From NCBI GenBank assembly GCA_039621445.1, contig CP154955.1, positions 14,447,307 through 14,511,306 on the forward strand: a DNA stretch of 64,000 nt, in the 5' to 3' direction. The first letter of the stretch is position 1, and each line of letters begins with the position of its first letter. The translations under genes were made by a program, and so were the position numbers. This document shows, one piece after another, positions 12,201-23,823 of this stretch. The notes beneath the pieces were generated by a model. The model saw only the letters and a program-made list of their open reading frames with translations, did not search any database and was not told where the DNA came from. The DNA comes from Euglena gracilis. Lineage: Eukaryota > Euglenida > Euglenophyceae > Euglenales.

Positions 12201-15200
12201 GCAAACATACACCCACATGCGCGCCGATACATCGCCACAGACATGCACATTATCCATCATTTTGCCTGCGAAACAGCGCTCCCAGGGAAAAAAACAATAC
12301 CGGGTGTCCGGCGCGAAACGCCTCCCACAGCTCTTCCCCCAAAAAGAATTGTCCAGTTGGTGAAAAATGGCCAAGGACGGTCAAAAGTTGTCAAAGCTGG
12401 CTTAAAATGGCTTAAAATGATTGTGCAGAACCAGCCCCCTCAGGAAAATACAGTGAAATATGTGCCGAATCAGCCTTCAAAATATGCGCTAAAATACACC
12501 AGGTGGCCGACACTTTGCGTGCTGCAGTTGCATGCAACGGAATAGCAAAAGGTAATCCGGTAAAATGCCAGCCAAAAAAGAATGCCCTGGTTGTTTTGCA
12601 ACCAAGACCTTGATCCTGTCTATAGGGTGGATTGTTGTGCTTGCTTTAAACATGTCACAAGTGTCACAAGTCCTGAAGCTGTTGGGAGCTCAGATGCATT
12701 GGAATCCACACGCCCTGCATTTTCAATTTCCATACAAGGAAGCCTGGATTTAAGATTTGTCTGCCCCGGTTTGCTCATTCCTTTCTGCTTCGACCCTTAC
12801 ACGGGCAAGACGATGAACTGACGTGGGAGATGACAATGGTTTCAATTTGTGGACGCCACGTTGGGCAGCCCACCTTTGAGGACGCTGATGCCTCCCCAGA
12901 GAGACGACCATGGACCTTGAGCTCAAGCTCCTTGAACACCAGCAGTCAGGGGGACGTATCCAACAAGGCAAGGAAGGATATATGGTTTTCCCTCTTCCAA
13001 ATGTGAGCACGTTCGTGCCTTCGCAGTCCTGAGAAGCGTTCTCTTCTTTCAGAATTTGTTTCCACACCTCATCAGCGGTGAAAGGCAATTTGATTTTCGG
13101 TTTAGCTTTTGGATCAAAATCTTTCATGGGGACAGGTGGGGTCAAATCTCCTTCGCAGCTTGTTGTGGATCGTTTCAGTCTTTTTGTTCATGGCTGTCAA
13201 AGTTCCCAGCCAGTCCTCTGGCAGGCAAGTCTTTGGTCTCAACCGCCGAAATTTGCTTCTTCTGTGGGTCCATCCGAAAAGTTTGTTCAACAGGACAGGA
13301 GTTATACCCAGCCTTGTGTGGACATCCTCTTTTTTGTCTCTACATCTCTTTCATTTTTGTGTTGGCTCTTCATCGGCGACGTGGGAAAGCATCACACGGT
13401 AGGGTGCACATAGGAGCATCACACGCAGGGTCTTGGAGGTCGGGAACGCCTCCCTTAGTCGAACGATGGGCTCCGCCGTGTTGCATTATACGATGGAGAC
13501 CATAAAGCCTAATGGGGATATTTCATGCCCACAGTTACCACAAACCATCATATATGCTTGGAAAGAATAACAGTCCCCGCAACATCCCCGAAACACATTT
13601 TGAAATCCCCATCGGAGCGTGGGCGGGCGTATTGGCGCGGGGCGTCACCACTCGAACTCCTGACAGAAGAGAAGGTCAAAGAAGGCGATCGATTCACAAT
13701 CTGCATCACTAATATACATTGATCAAATCTGTTGCCTGTCAACTTTCTACAAACATACACCCACATGCGCGCCGATACATCGCCACAGACATGCACATTA
13801 TCCATCATTTTGCCTGCGAAACAGCGCTCCCAGGGAAAAAAACAATACCGGGTGTCCGGCGCGAAACGCCTCCCACAGCTCTTCCCCCAAAAAGAATTGT
13901 CCAGTTGGTGAAAAATGGCCAAGGACGGTCAAAAGTTGTCAAAGCTGGCTTAAAATGGCTTAAAATGATTGTGCAGAACCAGCCCCCTCAGGAAAATACA
14001 GTGAAATATGTGCCGAATCAGCCTTCAAAATATGCGCTAAAATACACCAGGTGGCCGACACTTTGCGTGCTGCAGTTGCATGCAACGGAATAGCAAAAGG
14101 TAATCCGGTAAAATGCCAGCCAAAAAAGAATGCCCTGGTTGTTTTGCAACCAAGACTTTGATCCTGTCTATAGGGTGGATTGTTGTGCTTGCTTTAAACA
14201 TGTCACAAGTGTCACAAGTCCTGAAGCTGTTGGGAGCTCAGATGCATTGGAATCCACACGCCCTGCATTTTCGATTTCCATACAAGGAAGCCTGGATTTA
14301 ACATTTGTCTGCCCCGGTTTGCTCATTCCTCTCTGCTTCGACCCTTACACGGGCAAGACGATGAACTGACGTGGGAGATGACAATGGTTTCAATTTGTGG
14401 ACGCCACGTTGGGCAGCCCACCTTTGAGGACGCTGATGACTCCCCAGAGAGACGACCATGGACCTTGAGCTCAAGCTCCTTGAACACCAGCAGTCAGGGG
14501 GACGTATCCAACAAGGCAAGGAAGGATATATGGTTTTGCCTCTTCCAAATGTGAGCACGTTCGTGCCTTCGCAGTCCTGAGAAGCGTTCTCTTCTTTCAG
14601 AATTTGTTTCCACACCTCATCAGCGGTGAAAGACAATTTGATTTTCGGTTTAGCTTTTGGATCAAAATCTTTCATGGGGACAGGTGGGGTCAAATCTCCT
14701 TCGCAGCTTGTTGTGGATCGTTTCAGTCTCTTTGTTCATGGCTGTCAAAGTTCCCAGCCAGTCCTCTGGCAGGCAAGTCTTTAGTCTCAACCGCCGAAAT
14801 TTGCTTCTTCTGTGGGTCCATCCGAAAAGTTTGTTCAACAGGACAGGAGTTATACCCAGCCTTGTGTGGACATCCTCTTTTTTGTCTCTACATCTCTTTC
14901 ATTTTTGTGTTGGCTCTTCATCGGCGACGTGGGAAAGCATCACACGGTAGGGTGCACATAGGAGCATCACACGCAGGGTCTTGGAGGTCGGGAACGCCTC
15001 CCTTAGTCGAACGATGGGCTCCGCCGTGTTGCATTATACGATGGAGACCATAAAGCCTAATGGGGATATTTCATGCCCACAGTTACCACAAACCATCATA
15101 TATGCTTGGAAAGAATAACAGTCCCCGCAACATCCCCGAAACACATTTTGAAATCCCCATCGGAGCGTGGGCGGGCGTATTGGCGCGGGGCGTCACCACT

Positions 15201-17540
15201 CGAACTCCTGACAGAAGAGAAGGTCAAAGAAGGCGATCGATTCACAATCTGCATCACTAATATACATTGATCAAATCTGTTGCCTGTCAACTTTCTACAA
15301 ACATACACCCACATGCGCGCCGATACATCGCCACAGACATGCACATTATCCATCATTTTGCCTGCGAAACAGCGCTCCCAGGGAAAAAAACAATACCGGG
15401 TGTCCGGCGCGAAACGCCTCCCACAGCTCTTCCCCCAAAAAGAATTGTCCAGTTGGTGAAAAATGGCCAAGGACGGTCAAAAGTTGTCAAAGCTGGCTTA
15501 AAATGGCTTAAAATGATTGTGCAGAACCAGCCCCCTCAGGAAAATACAGTGAAATATGTGCCGAATCAGCCTTCAAAATATGCGCTAAAATACACCAGGT
15601 GGCCGACACTTTGCGTGCTGCAGTTGCATGCAACGGAATAGCAAAAGGTAATCCGGTAAAATGCCAGCCAAAAAAGAATGCCCTGGTTGTTTTGCAACCA
15701 AGACTTTGATCCTGTCTATAGGGTGGATTGTTGTGCTTGCTTTAAACATGTCACAAGTGTCACAAGTCCTGAAGCTGTTGGGAGCTCAGATGCATTGGAA
15801 TCCACACGCCCTGCATTTTCGATTTCCATACAAGGAAGCCTGGATTTAACATTTGTCTGCCCCGGTTTGCTCATTCCTCTCTGCTTCGACCCTTACACGG
15901 GCAAGACGATGAACTGACGTGGGAGATGACAATGGTTTCAATTTGTGGACGCCACGTTGGGCAGCCCACCTTTGAGGACGCTGATGCCTCCCCAGAGAGA
16001 CGACCATGGACCTTGAGCTCAAGCTCCTTGAACACCAGCAGTCAGGGGGACGTATCCAACAAGGCAAGGAAGGATATATGGTTTTGCCTCTTCCAAATGT
16101 GAGCACGTTCGTGCCTTCGCAGTCCTGAGAAGCGTTCTCTTCTTTCAGAATTTGTTTCCACACCTCATCAGCGGTGAAAGACAATTTGATTTTCGGTTTA
16201 GCTTTTGGATCAAAATCTTTCATGGGGACAGGTGGGGTCAAATCTCCTTCGCAGCTTGTTGTGGATCGTTTCAGTCTCTTTGTTCATGGCTGTCAAAGTT
16301 CCCAGCCAGTCCTCTGGCAGGCAAGTCTTTAGTCTCAACCGCCGAAATTTGCTTCTTCTGTGGGTCCATCCGAAAAGTTTGTTCAACAGGACAGGAGTTA
16401 TACCCAGCCTTGTGTGGACATCCTCTTTTTTGTCTCTACATCTCTTTCATTTTTGTGTTGGCTCTTCATCGGCGACGTGGGAAAGCATCACACGGCAGGG
16501 TGCACATAGGAGCATCACACGCAGGGTCTTGGAGGTCGGGAACGCCTCCCTTAGTCGAACGATGGGCTCCGCCGTGTTGCATTATACGATGGAGACCATA
16601 AAGCCTAATGGGGATATTTCATGCCCACAGTTACCACAAACCATCATATATGCTTGGAAAGCATAACAGTCCCCGCAACATCCCCGAAACACATTTTGAC
16701 ATCCCCATCGGAGCGTGGGCGGGCGTATTGGCGCGGGGCGTCACCACTCGAACTCCTGACAGAAGAGAAGGTCAAAGAAGGCAATCGATTCACAATCTGC
16801 ATCACTAATATACATTGATCAAATCTGATGCCTGTCAACTTTCTGCAAACATACACCCACATGCGCGCCGATACATCGCCACAGACATGCACATTATCCA
16901 TCATTTTGCCTGCGGAACAGCGCTCCCAGATAAAAAAAACAATACCGGGTGTCCGGCGCGAAACGCCTCCCACAGCTCTTCCCCCAAAAAGAATTGTCCA
17001 GGTGGTGAAAAATGGCCAAGGACGGTCAAAAGTTGTCAAAGCTGGCTTAAAATGGCTTAAAATGATTGTGCAGATCCAGCCCCCTCAGGAAAATACAGTG
17101 AAATATGTGCCGAATCAGCCTTCAAAATATGCGCTAAAATACACCAGGTGGCCGACACTTTGCGTGCTGCAGTTGCATGCAACGGAATAGCAAAAGGTAA
17201 TCCGGTAAAATGCCAGCCAAAAAAGAATGCCCTGGTTGTTTTGCAACCAAGACCTTGATCCTGTCTATAGGGTGGATTGTTGTGTTTGCTTTAAACATGT
17301 CACAAGTGTCACAAGTCCTGAAGCTGTTGGGAGCTCAGATGCATTGGAATCCACACGCCCTGCATTTTCGATTTCCATACAAGGAAGCCTGGATTTAACA
17401 TTTGTCTGCCCGGTTTGCTCATTCCTCTCTGCTTCGACCCTTACACGGGCAAGACGATGAACTGGCGTGGGAGATGACAATGGTTTCAATTTGTGGACGC
17501 CACGTTGGGCAACCTACCTTTGAGGACGCTGATGCCTCCC
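6241..17540 (+). repeat. 1.55-kb tandem repeat array (7 copies + partial)
   Basis: Taking TTGTGCAGA as the unit start, copies begin near 6,241, 7,783, 9,331, 10,876, 12,421, 13,969, 15,517 and 17,065; the last stops at 17,540. Unit length is 1,542-1,548 bp. Copies 2-7 differ from each other at only a handful of sites, while copy 1 is clearly more diverged, as expected for an array edge escaping homogenisation. Runs of shared variants (for example the CTTCGCAGC and AGACAATTTG variants in copies 5-7) suggest recent block duplication. Confidence 0.97.
12890..13326 (-). CDS. Protein-like minus-strand segments in the 1.55-kb unit (representative copy)
   Basis: Not recognised. Reading the minus strand from 13,326, one frame contains TRLGITPVLLNKLFGW and CLPEDWLGTLTAMNKKTE and stays open for about 65 codons. 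A second frame, from about 13,145, contains PVPMKDFDPKAKPKIKLPF and ADEVWKQILKEENA. Together they resemble adjacent exons or one frameshifted coding sequence. The same reading occurs in every full copy; copy 1 has an extra T near 7,063 that breaks the first frame. This may be a captured gene fragment amplified with the repeat; it is equally possible that none is translated. Confidence 0.25.
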
Positions 17541-18840
17541 CGATGGGAGCACTCAATTGAGACAAACCTCCCACGGGCATCAGCGACGATGGAACACTGA
17601 GCACAACCACCAAGGTTCAGGCCAGAGAGTGTAATATGAGCTTTGCCATTCCACCCACTCTTCATGGACCACGCCCTATGTGTGTTCCGGTAGCGCTATT
17701 TCACCCATGCTTACCATGATTTTTGAAAAATGGGACATTTTGGGGGGGGTAAAAAATGCCATTTTGGGACACTTTTCACACGCTTCTACGACCACCCCCT
17801 CATCTATGACCACCCCCCGGTCACAGGTTGCAGGTCATGGGGGTGTTATGACCACCCCCCCCCCCGGTCACAGGTTGCAGGAACCCGGTCATACGACTAG
17901 GGGGGGGGGGTACATCATTGCAAGCAGGAAAGGTAGGGCTGTCACCATATGGAAACAGGAAGGAATATTTTGAATATCAGTGCCATCCTGGGACCGGCAT
18001 CATGCCACGAAGAAATCCCACCCCACAAAAGAAACAGAGGACATCATAACCAACGTCGTGCGTCTTCGAAACCGTAATGAATCCCACCAGTACAAATTCT
18101 TCATAATCATCAGTTTAAAGTGGATGTTTTTGTCGGAAGGAATGAGCTCCTCTCTCGATATGGTGATCACTCTCGTGTGCCATGCGCACACGCGTCCCTG
18201 TCACCATCATTCGTGTTGGGGGGCTTCATTTTTTTCCCTCTTGAGGTTGTAAATGAATTATTTGGACCTAATTGGCAACTCCTGGTGTGATGGCTCAAAT
18301 GTGAGCAACTATGCAAATTCCTTAATTTTCGATGTCTTCCTCCATTTCTCATTTGCAAATTTCCTTTTGGGAACCACTTTGGCAATTTTGGCTTTCTTCT
18401 ATCATCACCGATTTATTTGGCCCCACGGCGATTTATCATTCATCATGGATGTCAAGGTGGGCAAAGTATTTGCTGAAAAATACAATTTCAAATGAGGGGG
18501 TTATTTAGGGTTGATAATAACACAAAGAATGTGGTGAGTAAATTACACAACTTTCAAAAAAATTCTTTCCAAAATCTCGGAAGGGGGGGCAGCCGCCCCC
18601 CCCCCCCCGACCACCCCCAATTAATCGTTCGTTTGTGGGGGGGGACAATTGACCACGGTTCGTCGAAAGTTTGGTTACCATTTGCCCCCCCCTAAACGAC
18701 CCCCCCCCCTAAATGACTCTCCGGGGTCCGGTCCGAGCCTGGACAATGAAATGAATTTTCAAAAAAAAGTCTTCAAAAACCACTAATTTTTTGAGATTTT
18801 TAGAAAAGCGAGTTTTCCTTCTGGTGGAAATGATGCCAGA
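17541..18840. other. Gene-poor spacer
   Basis: No supported gene. It contains the 17,768-17,915 repeat, C runs near 18,595-18,610 and 18,685-18,710, and a hydrophobic 80-codon open frame at 18,253-18,495 (+) with no supporting signal. Confidence 0.6.
17768..17915 (-). repeat. Dispersed repeat with GGTCACAGGTTGCAGG words
   Basis: Two tandem blocks of GACCACCCC...GGTCACAGGTTGCAGG followed by a C/G run and ATACGACTAGGGGGG. The same blocks occur in the opposite orientation at 60,860-61,285, including the neighbouring text for TTTCACACGCTTCTACGACC, so this is one family of at least two insertions. Confidence 0.85.
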
Positions 18841-19840
18841 GAACATGAGATTCACAAAAAAAATTCTGAAAAAGGGGTAGGGGAGGTATCTGAGACCCTT
18901 TTTTTCGACCCCCCCAATTTAATTTGGGGTTGTTGTTTGTGAATATCTCCACTGCCATCTTGCCGCCCTTCGGGCGGCAACAAAAACACATGTATCTTGT
19001 ATTTGTATTTTAAAAGGCATGCCATTTCTGTTGACAAAGTTTGGGGGAGCTTTTTGGAAAAATGGATTACCATCCAGACGCCCTTCGGGCGGCAATACAT
19101 CTTTTTGTTCCATACAAAATGGGGGTGTGCTCCCCGTGTCCCCCCCCCCGTGTCCCCCCCCCCGTGTCCCCCCCGTGTCCCGCACTTCAGGGAGGTCCCT
19201 AGAAGGCGGCCAAGGCAACATGCAGCATGAAATTTTAGCAGTTTGGCATCATTTTCCACGGTTTTTCATGGATTCTCAAGGCCATTTTGACTTTCCCCCA
19301 CCCACAATCCCTTTTTTTTTTTCACCTAGGACGGCCTGGAGCTTGGCTCGGGGTCAATGTGAAATGAATTTTTGGTCCCTCAAAAAGTTGCAAATTTCGT
19401 CCCGGAAGGTCCCGAAAAGAGGCATGTTTCCCCCGTGTCCCCCCCCCCGTGTCCCCCCCGTGTCCCGCCCCACCCCCAATGGCTTGGATGGGGCGGGTTT
19501 TGGGAGGCAACCTCACTACCGTCTCTTTTTTTGCATTCTGTACTCTTTTTTGAAATCCCAAAACACAAAATGCATCACCGTCTCTTGCCGCCCGTTGAGC
19601 GGCTTGAAAGCATCCAAATTGTGATGGATTTGTGCCATGATGTCAAAATTGCCACATTTTCTGTCACATCCAATGCCATCTTTCAAAGAAGCGCTATTGT
19701 CTCGCCGCCCTTTGGGCGGCGAAAAGAAACAATGGTTGTTTTGGGTCATGTCAAGGATCGCCCCCCCCCCGAGAAAAATCACTTCTACACCCCTGCTCCA
19801 CAGCCCCCCCCCCAACACCGCAACCCCTCCACCACATATT
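18841..19840 (+). repeat. Dispersed repeat family, copy 1 (TTCGGGCGGC hairpins)
   Basis: Shares ordered segments with 28,905-29,620: the TTGTTTGTGAATATCTC block, the GGCGGCAATAC/TTGTTCCAT block and the TGTGCCATGATGTCAAAA block ending in a GCCGCCC-TT(C/T)GGGCGGC hairpin and GAAAA. This copy is longer and also holds tandem CCCCCGTGTCCCC runs at 19,125-19,185 and 19,425-19,475. The hairpins are the most conserved parts. Confidence 0.85.
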
Positions 19841-20445
19841 GAGCTCCACAAAAAAATCCCAATCCAGAAAATCTGGAACATTTTTCACAAAAAAATGGGG
19901 GGGAATGGGGTTTGGGAGTTTCCCCTGTGTCTTGTGCACCAACGCCTGAAATTTCGTCAAAAAAAGACAGAGTTTGCCCCAAAAAATGCAAAGTTTGACC
20001 ATTAAATGGCCCAAATTGGCCAAAAATGATTGAAATTGCCCAAAAATATTCCAAAATTGGCAACAGGGACAAAAATTGTCTTAAAAAAAATCCCAAAAGT
20101 GGCCGAAAACTGTGTTTTGTTGTTGCCTGCTTCGGCATATTTGTGTCCAAGGGGGAGCACGCCGTTGGCAGCCGTCGGCAAGGAGTCGGCCAGCCGTTTT
20201 TGAGTCCGTAAGAGGAAAATGGGCAAAGCCCACCTGCAATGGCCAAACATTCAGTCGCAAAGGTACACAAAAACTTTATGGGAAACAATGTGAGGAATTA
20301 GATCAACCTCATTTTCCAGTGAGTCACACGGTTGGTGAAAGAAATTCGTTGATTTTGATTCAAGTTTTTCCATGATCCATTTCCACACTTCTAATTCCAT
20401 GCTCCATTCACAGATTGTCAAATTGATTTGTTTTGATGTCCTCTT

Positions 20446-20634
20446 TCAAGGTGCATGTTCACATGTGTTTCTCTCAGGGTGAAATTGGTTGACTGTGACA
20501 CACCCGTGGAGAATCCTTATCCTCGCTGTCATTTCTTTCAGAATTGTGATGTCCTCAGAGGTGACTTTCACTGTCAAGTTTCCCCAAAATGCACCACCAA
20601 CTCTGACACCTGTTGCTTTGAAGTTGTTGAACAA
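20446..20634 (-). CDS. Weak exon candidate, unknown protein
   Basis: The minus strand reads GVRVGGAFWGNLTVKVTSED followed by ITILKEMTARIRILHGCVTV and then a stop. It is preceded by CAAAGCAACAG, a possible acceptor. Amino-acid composition looks natural, but no partner exon or family was recognised and the plus strand is also open over the same stretch. Confidence 0.25.
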   Translation of the reverse strand: MFNNFKATGVRVGGAFWGNLTVKVTSEDITILKEMTARIRILHGCVTVNQFHPERNTCEHAP

Positions 20635-20867
20635 GCGAAAAGAAGCAGAGAATGTTCCCAGTCGCCCTCAAGCAAGCTCTTCCTCATAAAGTCTTCTCTG
20701 GCACTTGAAACAACAACTGAGCAAGGTTGTAATGGAGTGTTTTTGAATTTTTTTTGCTTTGTTCAACAAAAAAAAACATGCTGAACTTGCTCAAAAAAGT
20801 TGTTTTGGTTTTGCTGCAGAATCCTCCTTTCTTGGAAAACAATTTCATTCATTGTTTTTTATTCATT

Positions 20868-21115
20868 CATCAAGTTCATTCGTTCATTCATTCATTCATA
20901 AGTTCATTCATCAATTTTTTTAGGAACTAGCACTGGTGTTTCTTCTTCACATTTTTCAAAAGAAAAAGGTTTTTCTCATCTACATCACGTGTTCACTTTG
21001 ATCTTAGGAAGCCTTCACAGGAAGAAAAAAACAAATGGGCAAAAAAAAACATGAATAAATGAACAAATAAACAAATAAATGAATGAACAATAACAAATGA
21101 AGAAATGAATAAAAT
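20868..21115. repeat. Imperfect TTCA / AATG tetranucleotide tracts
   Basis: TTCATTCATTCATTCATA type repeats at 20,868-20,912, and complementary-type AACAAATAAATGAATGAAC repeats at 21,050-21,115. The two tracts could pair with each other. Confidence 0.85.
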
Positions 21116-21530
21116 TTATTTCTTCCAAATGTTCTTGGGGGAGCATGCTGTCGGGCCATGTCCTCAATTGCTCAATTCCTCAATTGCTAAACTCTCATCA
21201 ACCTCATCACTCCTCCATTTCAAGCCTTTTTTTTGCCAGTTCTAGTCATTTGGCTTTTTTGGGGCGGGTGGAATCAAAAACGATGGTATTTCTCTGCCAA
21301 AGAAAGGAGAGTTTGCAGAAAATCCCAACAGCAGTATGAAGAGTGGCCCTCAAGGAAGCAAGGAATGCCCACCAGGCAGCCCAACACATTTAGACAGCCA
21401 CCTGTCCAGTCAGACCGCATGCTACAAGACCGTGAAGAGAATCATTTCCCTGTTCAGAGGTGTGCAACATGCAATTTAGGGTCGTCCTTTAAGTGACGGG
21501 TGCCGCGCATACATCTCTCTAAGGTTTTGC

Positions 21531-22090
21531 GAACCCCCCCCCCGGGGGGGGGCGGCTGCAGCCAGCCCCGATTTGGGCCCAGCCCCGCCGCAGCAGCCCC
21601 GCCCCCCCCCCGGGGGGGGTGCTGCTAGCCCTGCTAGCCAGCCCCTTTTTTGGGGGTCCAGCACAAAATTTTTCGGCGCGAAGCGCCGAAATTTTTTGGA
21701 AAATCGTGTTCAAAAGCGGCCAAAAATGGGGTTTGGGGGGCGTTTGGGGCATTTTTGGGGGGTTTCAGATGCATCATTTTTTCAAAACTGTGTTCTGCAG
21801 GTCATTTTTGGGCATTTTTCCGATTTCAGTCCAGCTCGCCCCGGTTCGGGTCCAGCCGGGGCCTAGCCCCCCCCCCCCCGGGGGGCGGGAGGGCAGCCCG
21901 CCCAAATTTCTAGCCAGCCCAAATTTCTAGCCCTAGCCCAGCAACCCCCCCCCCCGGGGTCCTTAAAGAGATGTATGGTGCCGCGGCTCAGAACGATGGT
22001 TCGGGCGGCAGCCCGAACCGGCGTTCTGAGCCACTGCTTCACCCCAAACGTTCAGGACCCAGCATCCCGGCATGTTGGGGGTTAAACCCC
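21531..22090. other. C-run/G-run palindrome block
   Basis: No gene. Repeated C-run followed directly by a G-run (21,533-21,550, 21,602-21,619, 21,868-21,886, 21,946-21,958), the word AGCCCAGCCC, and a hairpin TTTCGGCGC-GAA-GCGCCGAAA at 21,665-21,697. This looks like decayed foldback elements. Confidence 0.7.
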
Positions 22091-22094
22091 CTCC

Positions 22095-22690
22095 CCCAAA
22101 TATAAGACACCCCTCACTATAAGACACCCCCAAATATAAGACACCCTTTGGGGATTTTCGGGCCGACACACGAGTATAAGACACCCCCCAAATACAAGAC
22201 ACCCCTGGGCTGGCAGCTACTTCTCCAAATATAAGACACCCCCCCATGAAAGACCTTCCAGTGTGAGCAGCAAGTCTCAAGGCGCGATGAAAACAACCAA
22301 TGTACGTCCAGTCTGCTGCTTTGGGTGAAGCAGGAGGTCAGAAGCAACTGCTTTTTGGGTGTAGCTGAACAAGGATGATCTATTATTTTGAACAACAAGA
22401 AAGCGACCTGGGCGCACAACTTTCATCACCACTTGCAGATTGGTTGCTTTCAGCATACATACTCTCCAAAGCCTCGGAAGACGACCCGTCAGACATGTTG
22501 AAAACCCTTTTTGTGAAAGTCCGAGGACATCAGCACAACAACGTACTTGCTGGAAAAGTGTCCAAATATAAGTCACCCCTCAATCATCCACCTGAAACCC
22601 AAATATAAGACACCCCCCAATATGAGACACCCTTTGACGAAATTGGGCGACACCCAAATATACACCGGAGTCTTATATTCGGCGGGGGGT
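22095..22690 (+). repeat. Clustered AAATATAAGACACCCC direct repeats
   Basis: About nine copies of (A/C)AAATATAAGACACCCC with small changes lie in two clusters, 22,095-22,245 and 22,560-22,690; a final inverted AGTCTTATATT sits at 22,668-22,678. Between the clusters is a 300-bp stretch of ordinary complexity. Spacing is irregular, unlike a satellite. Confidence 0.85.
22375..22608 (+). CDS. Small ORF between the TATAAGACACC clusters
   Basis: A 77-codon frame starting at ATG (22,375) with natural composition (YFEQQESDLGAQLSS, ADWLLSAYILSKASEDD, KTLFVKVRGHQHNN). Its last residues run into the downstream TATAAG repeats. The opposite strand is also open. Unknown function; it could be an exon fragment. 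Confidence 0.2.
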   Translation: MIYYFEQQESDLGAQLSSPLADWLLSAYILSKASEDDPSDMLKTLFVKVRGHQHNNVLAGKVSKYKSPLNHPPETQI

Positions 22691-22821
22691 TTACACCAAT
22701 CAATTTTTTCTGTACTGGAAGAAAAATTTCAAAAACGTACTGAGACACACCGATACACAATTTTTGAAACACACCAACACACAAAATTTTTTTGCCGATA
22801 CACACGAAGGAGAGGCCCCGG

Positions 22822-23085
22822 GCGGAATATTGGCCATGCTAGTTCTGGAGGTCAGGCCGACCTAGGTCGGCCCGACCTATGGTCGGCCCGACCTATAGTC
22901 GGCCCGACCATGGTCGGGCCGACCTCTGGAGGTCGACAGAAATGGCCAATATTCCGCATTACCCCCCCCCCTTTTCAAAGGACTTTTGATTAAAGGTCGG
23001 GCCGACCTGGTCGGCCCGACCTGTTTGGGTTACCGACCATATGGTCGGCCCGACCAATTGGAGGTCGGGCCGACCACATGGTCGA
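22822..23085. repeat. Cluster of GGTCGG-C/G-CCGACC palindromes, part A
   Basis: Tandem 13-bp near-palindromes GGTCGGCCCGACC / GGTCGGGCCGACC separated by TA- or AT-type spacers fill 22,848-22,936 and 22,995-23,085. The first group is enclosed by the inverted repeat GCGGAATATTGGCCAT (22,822-22,837) and its complement (22,942-22,957). Confidence 0.9.
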
Positions 23086-23304
23086 TAGAAACTACCTCAA
23101 TGGTTTTCCTTTTCAAAAGCATCCAAACCCTTGGCCAAACCCTGTGGAGCATAAAATGCGCAATTTTTGCACAAAAAGAATTCCTGATGGCATCAACCTG
23201 TGGTAAAAAAAAAATTTCTGACGTTATTTGAAGGAGTAGGGTTAGGGTTACGATTCTTATCCAAACAGCAGAACATTTCCCGCTCAACGTTGTTAGATTT
23301 GTCT

Positions 23305-23518
23305 CTACAAGGTACCCAGCGAACCCAAAGAGCCGCCCAACTAGGGTTAATACACATGGGGGGACCCTCGCTCGGCGCCTTCGGCGCCTCGCTCGGGTCC
23401 CCCCATGCTTTTATACACATGGGGGGACCCTCGCTCGGCGCCTTCGGCGCCTCGCTCGGGTCCCCCCATGCTTTTAACCCTAGTTGGGCGGCTCTTTGGG
23501 GTAGCTGGTACCTTGTAG
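23305..23518. repeat. Nested 214-bp inverted repeat with two internal 62-bp repeats
   Basis: The outer arms, about 44 bp each (23,305-23,349 and 23,475-23,518), run from CTACAAGGTACC through GCCGCCCAACTAGGGTTA and back. The centre holds two tandem copies of a 62-63-bp unit (23,351-23,413; 23,414-23,475). Each unit is itself a foldback: GGGGGGACC...GGCGCC-TTC-GGCGCC...GGTCCCCCC. Confidence 0.95.
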
Positions 23519-23823
23519 GGGCCAATTTATCACGTTTCTGAACAGCCGGCTACAAACATAAAAAAAATTTCTGCCTCAAAGAAGATACTTGTTTGCTCCG
23601 ATCCGACCATCCGACCGTCACTGAAATCCGACAAAGTTAGCACAAAGTGATTTTGTTGGGGAGCGCGTTTTGGCCATCCTTGCCTTGCACACACAAGGGG
23701 ATTTTGTTATTTTAGGCGGGGGGGTCCGGGGGGGGGGGGGGGCGGCAGCCCCCCCCGGGGGGGGCAGTAGGCCGACTAAGTTCGCGTTTTTCAATTTCTT
23801 TTTCAATATGGGATGAAAGAGCT

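Larger units (their letters stand above)
19841..21530. other. AT-rich intergenic DNA with low-complexity tracts
   Basis: Mostly A/T-run sequence. It includes one weak minus-strand coding candidate (20,446-20,634) and TTCA/AATG tetranucleotide tracts (20,868-21,115). Nothing else supported. Confidence 0.5.

Noticed and set aside
6241-17540. CRISPR-like array or phage-type repeats
   Set aside because: Units are 1.55 kb with no short repeat-spacer plan, in a eukaryotic intron-bearing window; this is a tandem satellite-like array.
22095-22690. TATAAGACACC repeats as a CRISPR array
   Set aside because: Spacing is irregular, spacers are very short or absent, and one copy is inverted.
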